From Rhodococcus pseudokoreensis (lineage in GTDB: Bacteria > Actinomycetota > Actinomycetes > Mycobacteriales > Mycobacteriaceae): a DNA stretch of 64,000 nt. Of the stretch, positions 36,088-44,737 are shown in pieces. The notes under the pieces are model-generated. The model did not search any database. It saw only the letters and a list, made by a program, of their open reading frames with translations, and had not been told where the DNA came from. Each line of letters opens with the position of its first letter. Position 1 is the first letter of the stretch. The DNA lies in the NCBI RefSeq assembly GCF_017068395.1, contig NZ_CP070619.1, positions 8,308,001 through 8,372,000 of the forward strand, given 5' to 3'. A program made the translations under genes and the position numbers.

Positions 36088-37389
36088 ATGGCCGAGATCA
36101 GTGTGAGCGCGAGCGAGGTACGTCTGGCTTTGTCCAGGTTCGAAAGATTCGCGGGACTGCACGGGGACGTCGCCGTCCCCATGCCACTGATTCGGGGCGC
36201 CGAGGTGATCGCCGACCCGTTCGCGAACATCCGGGGTGTGCGGGCGCCGGGTCTGGGAATTCCTCGGCGTCGGTGCATCGGGACCTGGCGGGGCAGGGGG
36301 GTGCGCTCCTTCGTCGTGGCGCGGGCGGGTCTGCCTGCGATTCGCGTGCGCACCCTCGGACGGGGCTCGGGAGCGGAGTTCGACGAACTGATCGTGACCG
36401 TGCCCGACGCCGCTCGCGGCGCGGCGCAGATCCGCGATGTGCTCGATGCGGGGTGGGTCGGAGTGTCCGAACGCGAGGTGACGTTCCGCTCCGGGGACGG
36501 CACCGAACTGACCGGCACTGTGACGGTTCCGGCGGGTGCCGAGGGCGGTCCGGCGGCGGTGATCCTCACCGGGTCCGGCCGGCTCGATCGCGACGGCGAC
36601 CACGCAAAGCTCCCGATCGGCGTGAGCCGTGCCCTCGCGGACGAGTTGGCCCAGGCCGGTGTCGCGTCGCTGCGATACGACAAGCGCGGCGTCGCGCACT
36701 CGGGGGGCGATTACCTGTCGGCGGGCCTGTCGGACAACATCGCCGACGCCGCTGCCGCCGTCGACTGGTTACGCACGACCGGGGGATTCGGACGAAATGC
36801 GATCGCGGTCATCGGGCACAGCGAGGGTGCCTGCCTGGCAGTGGCGCTGGGGGCAGATCGGGGGGTCGACCCGGCCGCAGTGGTGCTGCTCGCGTGTCCG
36901 GCGGTGACGGGACGGCAGGTGCTGCGTTGGCAGTCAGGCAAGGCCGTCGACGGCCTGCCCGCTCCGGTGCGCGCGGTCCTGCGGGCACTGCGCATCGACG
37001 TGAAGGAAAGGCAACGCGCGGCGCTCGAGAAGCTGTCCCGGACCACCACGGACACCGCGCGGATGGGTGGTCGCAAGGTGAATGCGCGATGGTTCCGCGA
37101 GTTTCTCGACTTCGACCCGACAACGCTGTTGCGGGAGAACACCGCGCCGGTCCTCGCGATCACGGGAGCCAAGGACGTGCAGGTGGACCCGGACGACCTC
37201 GCGGTGATCGCAGAACTCGTCCCCGGCGAGGTCGACACCGTCCGGGTGCCGGACCTGACGCATCTGATCCGGCGCGATGCGGATCCGCCGTCGCTGCGCG
37301 CCTATCGGCGACTCGTGCGCGACGCCGTGGATCCGGAGGTGCTGTCGCAGGTGGCCGACTGGACGGCCGGCCACCTGCGCCGTGCCTGA
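36088..37389 (+). CDS. alpha/beta hydrolase with extra N-terminal domain
   Basis: A 433-aa protein. Residues about 120-430 are an alpha/beta hydrolase with VILTGSG near the oxyanion loop, the nucleophile elbow GHSEGAC, Asp in TGAKDVQVDPDD and His in DLTHLIRRD. Residues 1-115 form a separate beta-rich region (AEVIADPFANIRGVRAPG and WRGRGVRSFVVARAGLPAIRV) that resembles the small PH-like proteins of actinobacteria. The fusion is unusual. It converges on the TetR gene with a 22-base gap. The substrate is unknown. Confidence 0.75.
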   Translation: MAEISVSASEVRLALSRFERFAGLHGDVAVPMPLIRGAEVIADPFANIRGVRAPGLGIPRRRCIGTWRGRGVRSFVVARAGLPAIRVRTLGRGSGAEFDELIVTVPDAARGAAQIRDVLDAGWVGVSEREVTFRSGDGTELTGTVTVPAGAEGGPAAVILTGSGRLDRDGDHAKLPIGVSRALADELAQAGVASLRYDKRGVAHSGGDYLSAGLSDNIADAAAAVDWLRTTGGFGRNAIAVIGHSEGACLAVALGADRGVDPAAVVLLACPAVTGRQVLRWQSGKAVDGLPAPVRAVLRALRIDVKERQRAALEKLSRTTTDTARMGGRKVNARWFREFLDFDPTTLLRENTAPVLAITGAKDVQVDPDDLAVIAELVPGEVDTVRVPDLTHLIRRDADPPSLRAYRRLVRDAVDPEVLSQVADWTAGHLRRA

Positions 37390-37411
37390 AGCAGCAGGGA
37401 TCCGCTGTGCC

Positions 37412-38056
37412 CTATCGGGCCGACATGTTGTCGATGATCTGTGCGACGTGCTGGGCGCTCATCGGGCTCGCGTCGAGTGTGTCCGCGCCGGGCCGCAGTC
37501 CCGCGATCATGATCGCCATGGTCCGCCGCCACCCAATGTCGGTGACGCCGCGGGTTGTCGCGACGACGCCGCGCACGGACCAGAAGATGAGGTCCAGGTC
37601 GGCGTCGACGGCATCCTCGCGGATGCGGCCGTGTTGCTTGGCCCGCGCCAGGAGTTCGAACAGGATCCGTCGGTACTCGTCCCGCAGGATCCTGGTCTCG
37701 TCGTCGTTCCACATACGAGACAAACATCCGCGGTTGGACGCCAGGATGGCGCCGGTGCCGTACAGAACCTGCTCGAGGCCTTCACCGTCCGGCGCGGACA
37801 AGGCTTCGTTGGCCACGGCCAGGAAGTCGTCGTATACCTGTCTGACGAGTTCACTGACCAATGCATCCTTCGTGGGGAACCGGCGGTAGAGGGTGCCGAT
37901 CCCGACGCCGGCGACCCGGGCGATCTCGTCGACCCCCACATCCAGGCCGCGCTCGCTGAACACGGTCGCGGCCGCGTCGAGGAGCCGCTGCCGATTCTCC
38001 GCGGCGTCGCGGCGCAGCGCCCTTTCGCTTCCCCGAACCCTCACGTCGGACTTCAT
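37412..38056 (-). CDS. TetR-family transcriptional regulator
   Basis: A 214-aa repressor with HTH residues in DEIARVAGVGIGTLYRRFPTKDALV near position 45. The ATG overlaps the MFS stop (ATGA), so it is the second gene of an MFS-TetR operon, and autoregulation through the palindrome at 39545-39562 is likely. Confidence 0.88.
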   Translation of the reverse strand: MKSDVRVRGSERALRRDAAENRQRLLDAAATVFSERGLDVGVDEIARVAGVGIGTLYRRFPTKDALVSELVRQVYDDFLAVANEALSAPDGEGLEQVLYGTGAILASNRGCLSRMWNDDETRILRDEYRRILFELLARAKQHGRIREDAVDADLDLIFWSVRGVVATTRGVTDIGWRRTMAIMIAGLRPGADTLDASPMSAQHVAQIIDNMSAR

Positions 38057-39528
38057 TCGGATTCGTCGCCCACGAGAGTGCCTCCCGCGACCATCGCGAG
38101 TTCCGGGTGCCGCAGTGCGGCCGATTCCTCGAGACGCGTGGTCTCGTCCCGCTTCATCGCCGGGATGAACATGGCCGCAACTGCGCCGAGACCCACTGCC
38201 GCGCCCAGCATGACGAATCCATGGGTGTAACCGGATTCGGGCGGAACTCCTGTGGAGGACGCCCCTGCGGTGACGATGCTGGCCATGAGTGCAGCGCCCA
38301 CAGAGCCGCCGATCGTGCGGATGTTGGCGTTCATCCCGCTGGCGACACCGGTCTGTTCGGGCGGTACCGCCGCGACCACGACATTCGACATCGCCGAGAA
38401 GGCCAGCCCGAAACCGATCCCGATCAATGACGTGGCGAGGTAGATGTCGATCTCGGTGTCATGCGCGAACGCCACCACGAAGTAACCGATCGCACCCACG
38501 ATCGACCCTGCGATGAGCAGGAATTTCGAACCCAGTCGAGCGGCCAGGCGGCCGGAGGCGAGCCCGAGCAGGAACATTCCCACGCTCAGGGGCAGCAGCA
38601 TCAGACCCGACTCGGTGACCGAAGCGCCGAAGCCGTATCCGGCGGACGTGGGTGTCTGCAGGAACTGCGGAAGGAAGCCGAATGCGGCATACATGCCGAC
38701 GCCCATCAGTAGCGCCAGCAGGTTGGCCGCCCAGACGCTGCGGACCCGCATCATCCGCATGTCGATCAGCGGGTTGGCAGATCGCGTTTCGGCGACCACC
38801 CACGTCACGACGAGGACCGCGGCAGTTACCAGTAGTCCGATGACGATCGGTGAGCCCCAACCCCACGTGGGCGCCTGACTCACGCCGAGCAGTAGCGTGA
38901 CCAGCCACCCGGAGAGCAGCAGTGCGGTGAGCCAGTTGATCTTGCCGGCGGTGTGCACGGGGGAGTCGGGGATCAGGATGTGCGCGGCCACCCCCGCGAG
39001 GACGACCATGATCAGCGGAATCCAGAACAGCCAGTGGTAACTCAGCACGGTCACGATGGGACCGGCGAGGACGATGCCGAGACCTGCGCCGACAGCGGTG
39101 AGTGCGGCGATGGTGCCGACTGCTCCCGCCACCTTCTCCTCGGGGAACTCGTCGCGGATGATGCCGAACGCCAATGGCAGCACACCGCCACCGATGCCCT
39201 GGATCACCCGAGCCGCGATCATCACCGGCAGAGACGTGGCGAGGGCGGCGAGCAGGGACCCCACCGCCAGCGCGGTGAGTGCAATGACGAACACGCGCTT
39301 CTTCCCGTGCATGTCGCCGAGGCGTCCCATGACCGGGGTGGAGATCGACGCCGACAACAGGTAGGCGGTCAACACCCAGGTGACGTCGGCCTGATTCGTG
39401 CCCAGTGCAGACTCGAGGGTCGGCAGCACCGGAATCACCAGCGACTGCAGAAGGGCGAAGGCGCCGACACCGATAGTGAGAACGGAAAATGTCAATTGAT
39501 AGTGCGTCCGCGGCGAAGCGGTTTTCAT
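38053..39528 (-). CDS. MFS transporter (DHA2-type, drug efflux-like)
   Basis: A 491-aa permease with about 14 hydrophobic helices. The motif A loop is GRLGDMHGKKRVF, and ARVIQGIGGGVLPLAFGI follows. Length and motifs fit the 14-helix drug:H+ antiporters. ATG at 39528 has GGGAG 6-7 nt upstream; the longer frame to 39564 reads through the operator. It is co-transcribed with its TetR. Confidence 0.87.
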   Translation of the reverse strand: MKTASPRTHYQLTFSVLTIGVGAFALLQSLVIPVLPTLESALGTNQADVTWVLTAYLLSASISTPVMGRLGDMHGKKRVFVIALTALAVGSLLAALATSLPVMIAARVIQGIGGGVLPLAFGIIRDEFPEEKVAGAVGTIAALTAVGAGLGIVLAGPIVTVLSYHWLFWIPLIMVVLAGVAAHILIPDSPVHTAGKINWLTALLLSGWLVTLLLGVSQAPTWGWGSPIVIGLLVTAAVLVVTWVVAETRSANPLIDMRMMRVRSVWAANLLALLMGVGMYAAFGFLPQFLQTPTSAGYGFGASVTESGLMLLPLSVGMFLLGLASGRLAARLGSKFLLIAGSIVGAIGYFVVAFAHDTEIDIYLATSLIGIGFGLAFSAMSNVVVAAVPPEQTGVASGMNANIRTIGGSVGAALMASIVTAGASSTGVPPESGYTHGFVMLGAAVGLGAVAAMFIPAMKRDETTRLEESAALRHPELAMVAGGTLVGDESE

Positions 39529-39544
39529 GAATACTCCCAACGAA

Positions 39545-39562
39545 GCGGAGCGTTCACTCCGC
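39545..39562. promoter_or_regulatory. palindromic operator of the MFS-TetR operon
   Basis: GCGGAG-N6-CTCCGC lies 17-34 bases upstream of the MFS start codon, where a repressor would block initiation. It is the natural site for the TetR encoded in the operon. Confidence 0.6.
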
Positions 39563-39609
39563 ATATTGGGGAATCTATCATTCGACGCGGTGCAGGTGCG
39601 TGATCCCGG

Positions 39610-40407
39610 TCAGTTCGGGCCTTTGCGTCCGACGAGGTGAAAGATTCGGCTGAGCTGGCGGTAAGGGTCTCGTCGGCCGGCTTCGAGTTCGACGGCGGTG
39701 GCCGCGGCGACCTGCTCGGAATCGCCCGGATCCAGCCGGGCGCCGCTGAGGTCGAGCCAGTCCACGAACAGCCAGACCCCATACCAGCGCACCGGCTCGA
39801 TACCGCGGTCTCGGATGATGTCGCTGAGTTCCTCGACGGTGTGGGCGTGGGTCGGAACGCCCAGCACCCCGATCTCGCTGCTGGCATCGAAAGAGGCCAG
39901 GGCGTCGTCCCACCGCCGTTCCAGGGCCGGGCGGACCGCCATCGCGTGGGCGTTGCCCGCCATGATCGAGACGACTCCGCCGGCATCAGCACACCGGCAC
40001 AGTTGGTCGATCAACGGTTCCGGGTCTTCGAGGTATCCGACCACGCCATGACAGAGCACAGCGGCGAAGCGTCGGCCGTCGACCGCCTCGTCGGCGTTCT
40101 CGCCGTCGGCCTGTAGAAGCGTCACCCGGTGCCGGGCGTCATCGGGCAACTGCAGGAGTCGCTGGCGGGCTTTGCCCAACATCGCTGCGGACGGGTCGAG
40201 CAGGGTCACGTCGTAGCCGGCTCGGGCGAGCGGAAACGATTGATGGCCGGCGCCGCCTCCGACATCGAGCACCGCCGCCGGTGGCGCCGGGAGATGCTCG
40301 AGCAGTTGCTGGTGCAACACAGTGGTGCGCACGAGCCCCTTCACCGAGGCGTAGGCCTCGTCGGCAAAATGGTCGGCCAAATCTTCCCAGCTGTCGTCGC
40401 CCACCAC
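39610..40407 (-). CDS. class I SAM-dependent methyltransferase (CmoM/SmtA-like)
   Basis: A 265-aa methyltransferase with the SAM motif AVLDVGGGAGHQSFPLA near residue 45, a D-P-S loop after beta-2, and LCHGVVGYLEDP. The sequence pattern is close to tRNA 5-carboxymethoxyuridine methyltransferase-like proteins, but actinobacterial members may have other substrates. It is followed by the secreted protein gene on the minus strand and lies just upstream of the MFS operon promoter. Confidence 0.8.
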   Translation of the reverse strand: MVGDDSWEDLADHFADEAYASVKGLVRTTVLHQQLLEHLPAPPAAVLDVGGGAGHQSFPLARAGYDVTLLDPSAAMLGKARQRLLQLPDDARHRVTLLQADGENADEAVDGRRFAAVLCHGVVGYLEDPEPLIDQLCRCADAGGVVSIMAGNAHAMAVRPALERRWDDALASFDASSEIGVLGVPTHAHTVEELSDIIRDRGIEPVRWYGVWLFVDWLDLSGARLDPGDSEQVAAATAVELEAGRRDPYRQLSRIFHLVGRKGPN

Positions 40408-40422
40408 TCCACGATATTGGGT

Positions 40423-40803
40423 TCACATCCAGGGCATGTCAGGATCGAGCGGGTGGGAGATCACGCCGTCGTCGGGCTCGAGGGGGTAGTTCGCCGGGTG
40501 GAACTGGGCGCTCGAGGATCCGAAGAGATCGGTGCCGCCGGGCTGGGTCAGCGAGGTGCCGGGGTCGACCAAGGTGACCTGCGGGGGCCGGTCCTCGTCC
40601 GGGGCGTCGCAGGAGACCATGGGCCAGGCGTCGGCGCATCCGATGCGGTCTCGCACCTGGACGGTGTACGAGGAAACCCCGTGTGGAGCGACCCCGTCGG
40701 CGGGTGCGGCACCAGCGGTGGCACCCTGCGCCATCAACACCCCCAGTCCTACGGCGATGCCTGCGGCGGCTGCGACGGCGGTGCGGGTGTTGATCGAGGT
40801 CAT
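40423..40803 (-). CDS. secreted hypothetical protein
   Basis: A 126-aa protein with a signal peptide (basic start, hydrophobic core, A-x-A site near TAGAAPA). The mature part has two cysteines (GCADAW, VSCDA) that could form a disulfide, and it is proline and aspartate rich. GGAG lies upstream of the ATG. I recognise no family. Confidence 0.65.
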   Translation of the reverse strand: MTSINTRTAVAAAAGIAVGLGVLMAQGATAGAAPADGVAPHGVSSYTVQVRDRIGCADAWPMVSCDAPDEDRPPQVTLVDPGTSLTQPGGTDLFGSSSAQFHPANYPLEPDDGVISHPLDPDMPWM

Positions 40804-40970
40804 TGTGTTACTCCTGCCTGGTGGGTGAAGTCCGCGTCTTGCGAACGACACCAACTCTGCTCCGGGAGCGGGCCCGCGGTAACACCCACAGGGTGGGCAT
40901 CCCCCCACCCCTGTACGGGTTCGAAATTCACCCCTCGGGGGTGGTTCCGCGAAGGACGGCGGTCCTGGTG

Positions 40971-42350
40971 TTACGGCTGCGGAACGGCCCGCACACGCCG
41001 TTCGAGGGCCAGCACGCAGAAGCCCGCAACAACGAGGATCATCGCCATCGCGAAGAAGACCTCGCGGGGCGCAACGCCGGCGCTCAGCGCGGCACCGACG
41101 ATCAGTGGGGCGGCGATTCCGCCCAGTCGGCCGATTCCGAGTGCCCATCCCACTCCGGTCGAGCGCATGTCGGTCGGATAGAGGACTGTCGCCAAGGCGA
41201 TCACGCTCATCTGACCGCCGGTGACGCATGTCCCCGTGAGAAACGCCGCGACCAGAAGGGTCACGGTGCTGCCGCCGCCGAGCACCCATCCGAGCAGGGC
41301 CACGAAACCGGCACCGACGAGATAGACCGTTCCGAGTGTGCGAAATGGGCTGATGCGGTCCATGGCAGGGCCGATGAACATGGCCGCGGCAATGCCACCC
41401 ACAGTGGTGAGAACAGTGCAAGCGATGACGACGCGTGACGATTGACCCAGGGAGCCGACGATCGTCGGAAGCCAGCTCTGGATGGCATAGAACGCCGCCA
41501 GGTTCGCACCGAAGGCAAGCCAGAGCAGGAGGGTGTTCAGGAACCACCGACCCCGTACGAGGTCGAGAACTGCTGAGGTTTTCCCTTTCGAGGTTCCCGC
41601 GGGGCGGCTGTCTTCTGATGCGTCCGCCAGGACGATGGCGTTGCAGGGCAGGGCGGGATCGAGGCGGCGCAGAGTGGCATTTGCGCGATCGCCGGCGCCG
41701 CGTAGGAGCAGGTATCTGGGGGATTCCGGAAAGTAACGCAGCAAGAACATCAACAGCACCAACGGTACGGTGCCTCCGACGATGAACATCGCGCGCCAAC
41801 CCCACAGCGGAATGACGAATCCGGAGACGACCCCGGCCGCCACGAATCCGAAGGCGTACCAGCAATAGATGAACATCACGAAGGACGAGCGTCGCCGGGC
41901 CGGTGCGAACTCACTGACAAGTCCGACGAGACTGGGAATGGCAGCGCCGAGCCCGGCCCCCGTGAGGAATCGCAGTGCGATCAATTGGAGCGGCGATTCT
42001 GTGAATGCACACAGCAGGGTCAAGATGCCGAACATCGCGGTGCAGAAGACAACTGCGCGTCGCTGCCCGGATCGATGAGCGAGCGGTGCAAGGCACAGGT
42101 AGCCAACCATCAGGCCGACGATGGCCGCGGAAAAGATCGGACCGAGGGAGGCAACGGGTAGTCCCCACTCGTGAGCGATGGACGGGGCCGCGAAACTGAT
42201 TGCCTGAGTGTCGAAGCCATCGAGAAACATGACTGCGCCGGCAAGAGCGAGGAGAAGGTAGTGGAAGCGGCCCACGGGCTGCCGGTCGATGAGTTCACCG
42301 ACGCGGACCCCGGTGACGGATGCGTGCGAACTGGAGAGTTCAGAGGCCAT
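40971..42350 (-). CDS. AAHS-family aromatic acid:H+ symporter (MFS)
   Basis: A 459-aa, 12-helix transporter. It has the D-G-F-D-T-Q motif in the first helix, typical of aromatic acid uptake permeases such as PcaK/BenK, and a motif A-like loop APLAHRSGQRRAV. It is transcribed away from the DoxX gene, and two copies of the regulon palindrome lie in between. It most likely imports the nitroaromatic or related acid that the downstream nitroreductase and lyase transform. The substrate is inferred from context. Confidence 0.85.
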   Translation of the reverse strand: MASELSSSHASVTGVRVGELIDRQPVGRFHYLLLALAGAVMFLDGFDTQAISFAAPSIAHEWGLPVASLGPIFSAAIVGLMVGYLCLAPLAHRSGQRRAVVFCTAMFGILTLLCAFTESPLQLIALRFLTGAGLGAAIPSLVGLVSEFAPARRRSSFVMFIYCWYAFGFVAAGVVSGFVIPLWGWRAMFIVGGTVPLVLLMFLLRYFPESPRYLLLRGAGDRANATLRRLDPALPCNAIVLADASEDSRPAGTSKGKTSAVLDLVRGRWFLNTLLLWLAFGANLAAFYAIQSWLPTIVGSLGQSSRVVIACTVLTTVGGIAAAMFIGPAMDRISPFRTLGTVYLVGAGFVALLGWVLGGGSTVTLLVAAFLTGTCVTGGQMSVIALATVLYPTDMRSTGVGWALGIGRLGGIAAPLIVGAALSAGVAPREVFFAMAMILVVAGFCVLALERRVRAVPQP

Positions 42351-42485
42351 TGCGACTTCGCTTTCGCTCAGGTGCGAGTTGAGTTGAGTTGAATGTTGGT
42401 TCTTCGGCTTTCGTCACGCGCCGCGAGCCCTTCTGGGAGCGGACGGTGGATCGGGGCCGGTGCTGAAACCATAGAAGTGCGTTCC

Positions 42486-42506
42486 GTTACAGTCAATACC
42501 TGTAAC
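42486..42506. promoter_or_regulatory. regulon operator, site 1
   Basis: A 21-bp palindrome, GTTACAG-N7-CTGTAAC, with perfect arms. It is upstream of both the AAHS gene (136 bases) and the DoxX gene (145 bases). Confidence 0.8.
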
Positions 42507-42523
42507 CTAACTTGTTGTATTGC

Positions 42524-42544
42524 ATTACGAACATTGACTGTAAC
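42524..42544. promoter_or_regulatory. regulon operator, site 2
   Basis: A 21-bp copy on the opposite strand. GTTACAGTCAAT is identical to site 1; the other arm is degenerate (CGTAAT). The two sites face each other 17 bases apart. Confidence 0.75.
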
Positions 42545-42650
42545 GAAACGTGGATCTAGGCTTCGCCCGCCGGAGGTCGGTGCGAAACCATTGCGGGGCA
42601 CTCGATGCCGCCGCGGCCGATCTACCCAACATCCCGAAGGAAAACCAGCG

Positions 42651-43163
42651 ATGAACTCATTCGATCTCGCCATGCTGCTGCTGCGCGTCACGCTCGGCCT
42701 GACTATGGCTGCTCACGGATACCACAAGATCTTTCTCGGTGGCCGAATTTCGGGTAACGCCAAGTGGTTCGAAAGCTTGGGCATGCGTCCGGGCTTCCTG
42801 CACGCTCGGGTGGCGGCCGGGACGGAGATCGTCGCCGGAATCGGTCTCGCGGCCGGATTCTTCACCACCGTCGCCGCGGCAGTGTTTGTGGCGCTCATGC
42901 TTGTTGCAGCGTGGACCGTGCACCGCACCATGGGCTTCTACGTGATGACCTCGGGTTGGGAGTACACCCTCGTCATCGCGGTATCCGCGGTGTGCGTTGC
43001 GGTGCTCGGTGCGGGGCGGATCAGTATCGAGCAGTTGGTGTTCGGCGGCAACCCGGTCGACGGGTGGGCCGGCCTCGTCATTGCGGCCGGGGTGGGAATT
43101 CTCGGCGGAGTAGTACAACTGGCGCTGTTCTATCGACCCGCGAAGGTTGCGGTGGGCACGTAG
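42651..43163 (+). CDS. DoxX family membrane protein
   Basis: A 170-aa protein with about four membrane helices, opening with R-V-T-L-G-L-T-M-A-A-H-G-Y and carrying the W-F-E-S-L-G-M-R-P loop. It is paralogous to the protein at 13696-14220. ATG at 42651 follows GAAGGAAAA. It shares the two-operator region with the AAHS gene, so the nitroaromatic TetR probably controls it. Confidence 0.87.
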   Translation: MNSFDLAMLLLRVTLGLTMAAHGYHKIFLGGRISGNAKWFESLGMRPGFLHARVAAGTEIVAGIGLAAGFFTTVAAAVFVALMLVAAWTVHRTMGFYVMTSGWEYTLVIAVSAVCVAVLGAGRISIEQLVFGGNPVDGWAGLVIAAGVGILGGVVQLALFYRPAKVAVGT

Positions 43164-43179
43164 GAATCCGAAAACGGCG

Positions 43180-43210
43180 GTGGCCCCCCACACTTCGTGT
43201 GGGGGGCCAC
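43180..43210. terminator. bidirectional terminator
   Basis: A 14-bp perfect stem (GTGGCCCCCCACAC / GTGTGGGGGGCCAC) with a 3-base loop lies between the converging DoxX and nitroreductase genes. Confidence 0.85.
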
Positions 43211-43214
43211 TGGC

Positions 43215-43964
43215 CTACGGGGAGTCGCCGTGGAAGGTGGCGAATGAGGCGACGGGTTCCCGGGGAGTTCGGTGCCGGCTGAGCCGGTGCTCGTGGTCCG
43301 CATATCCCAGCGCAAGTCCGCAGACGATCACCTGATCGTCGGGGATGTCGAGGTGCCTGCGCAGAACCGGGTAGAAGTCGATGAACGATGCCTGGGGGCA
43401 TGTGGCGAGTCCGGCGCCGCGGGCGGCGAGCATCAATGCCTGCAGGAAGAGACCTGCGTCTACGAGCGCACCGTCGAGGGGGTGCCGACTGACCGACAGG
43501 ATGATGCCGACGGGAGCGCCGAAGAATTCGTAGTTGCGGCGATGGTGGGCCAGCCTGGCCGCTGAGTCGTTTGCCGCGATGCCCAGGGTGTTGCCGTACA
43601 GGCCCTCACCGAATTGGCGCCGACGCGTACGAAACGGCTCCGCCCATTCGTCCGGTTTGGGCTGGTAGTTGTACTCCCGCGTACTGACATGCTCCTCGCA
43701 TTCGTGGGCAGCGAGAAGTGCTGATGTCAGGCGCGTCTTCGCTGAGCCGGTTACGACATGGACCTGCCACGGCTGGCAGTTCGAATTGCTGGCCGACCGT
43801 GCGGCCAACTCGAGTAGGTGTTCGACATCGTCGCGGGGGACCGGTGTCGGCAGGAAGGCCCGAACACTTCGCCTGCTCAGTAACGCCTGCTCGACGGTCA
43901 TGTCGTCATTCGCTCGGTGTACGGCGCGGGACGCCGGCGGGGCGGTGGTGGTCACGTCATTCAC
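43215..43964 (-). CDS. pnbA: nitroreductase (PnbA-like, probable nitrobenzoate reductase)
   Basis: A 249-aa FMN-dependent nitroreductase. The FMN-binding RRSVRAFLPTPV is near residue 30, SASNSNCQPWQVHVV follows, and ARGAGLATCPQASF is near residue 190. It would reduce a nitroaromatic acid to the hydroxylamine. The specific call rests on the lyase gene immediately upstream (24 bases) on the same strand: together they form the two-step nitro-to-catechol route known for 4-nitrobenzoate. The start is GTG at 43964. Confidence 0.75.
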   Translation of the reverse strand: MNDVTTTAPPASRAVHRANDDMTVEQALLSRRSVRAFLPTPVPRDDVEHLLELAARSASNSNCQPWQVHVVTGSAKTRLTSALLAAHECEEHVSTREYNYQPKPDEWAEPFRTRRRQFGEGLYGNTLGIAANDSAARLAHHRRNYEFFGAPVGIILSVSRHPLDGALVDAGLFLQALMLAARGAGLATCPQASFIDFYPVLRRHLDIPDDQVIVCGLALGYADHEHRLSRHRTPREPVASFATFHGDSP

Positions 43965-43988
43965 AGTGCATGCACCCCCTTTTCTTGA

Positions 43989-44501
43989 TCAGACGGTGGC
44001 GGCGGGTGTGATGTCGTAGGAGATCCGTCCAGCGGGCAGATAGAACAGAGCGATCAGGGCGCCGCCTCGCACCTCCGGGTAATGGTGGCTTCCCGGTCCG
44101 GGTGCGGTCCAGCCTGCGCCGCACCATCCGCGCGGACCGGCCAACTCGGCGCCGGGGTCGAGGGGTACTACCAAGTTGAGTTCACCGTACGGATGCTGGT
44201 GGTACTGGCCCCGGTACCGGGAAATGCTGTTCATGTAGACCGCAGTGACACTGAAGAAGTGGAGTTCCTCACTCGGCGAGGCAATTCGGCTGCGGCGATA
44301 CTTGGCTCCGTCGAGCTCCACATTCGCTGCCCACCCGTCGTTGACGCCTTCGGTGATCATTCGAGCCAGGTCGTCGTACAACTCGGTCCCGGGGCCGTAG
44401 TTGGTGTTGAGCCACGCCTCCAACTCGCCGCCGGCGGTCCGGTTCTTGACCTCGTCGAGAAACGGGATACTGCGATCGATCAGGGCCTGACTGGGATTCA
44501 T
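43989..44501 (-). CDS. pnbB: 4-hydroxylaminobenzoate lyase (PnbB, DUF4863 family)
   Basis: A 170-aa small cupin-like protein. It has the family pattern LEAWLN near the start, DGWAANVE, then QYHQHPYGELNLVVPL with two His, APGPGSHHYPEVRGGALIALFYLPAGRI. It would convert 4-hydroxylaminobenzoate to protocatechuate with release of ammonia. ATG at 44501 has GGAG 6 nt upstream; the longer frame would run through the operator. It heads the lyase-nitroreductase operon, with a regulon operator 65 bases upstream. Confidence 0.75.
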   Translation of the reverse strand: MNPSQALIDRSIPFLDEVKNRTAGGELEAWLNTNYGPGTELYDDLARMITEGVNDGWAANVELDGAKYRRSRIASPSEELHFFSVTAVYMNSISRYRGQYHQHPYGELNLVVPLDPGAELAGPRGWCGAGWTAPGPGSHHYPEVRGGALIALFYLPAGRISYDITPAATV

Positions 44502-44565
44502 GGCGCACTCCTGGATGAGACTTCCCGCCACGTCTGTGGCTACTGCCACACTAAGACGTAGTTCA

Positions 44566-44586
44566 GTTACAGTCAATATGTGTAAC
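44566..44586. promoter_or_regulatory. regulon operator, site 3
   Basis: A 21-bp palindrome with GTTACA / TGTAAC arms and the same GTCAAT core half as sites 1 and 2. It is upstream of the lyase-nitroreductase operon. Confidence 0.8.
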
Positions 44587-44694
44587 GTATCTGTGAGGCT
44601 GCAGCGCGGCCGAGTCGCCAACTCCACGGCGTAGCAGTGCTACCCGGAACGTGGGCGGAGCTTCAATGCGGCCCCGAAGCGGGGAGGCTACTCG

Positions 44695-44715
44695 GTTACA
44701 ATGATCACCCGTAAC
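44695..44715. promoter_or_regulatory. regulon operator, site 4
   Basis: A 21-bp copy, GTTAC-N11-GTAAC, with a more divergent centre, 22 bases upstream of the TetR start. It is suited to autorepression. Confidence 0.72.
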
Positions 44716-44737
44716 GGAACGAGCGTTAGGGTGGGTC

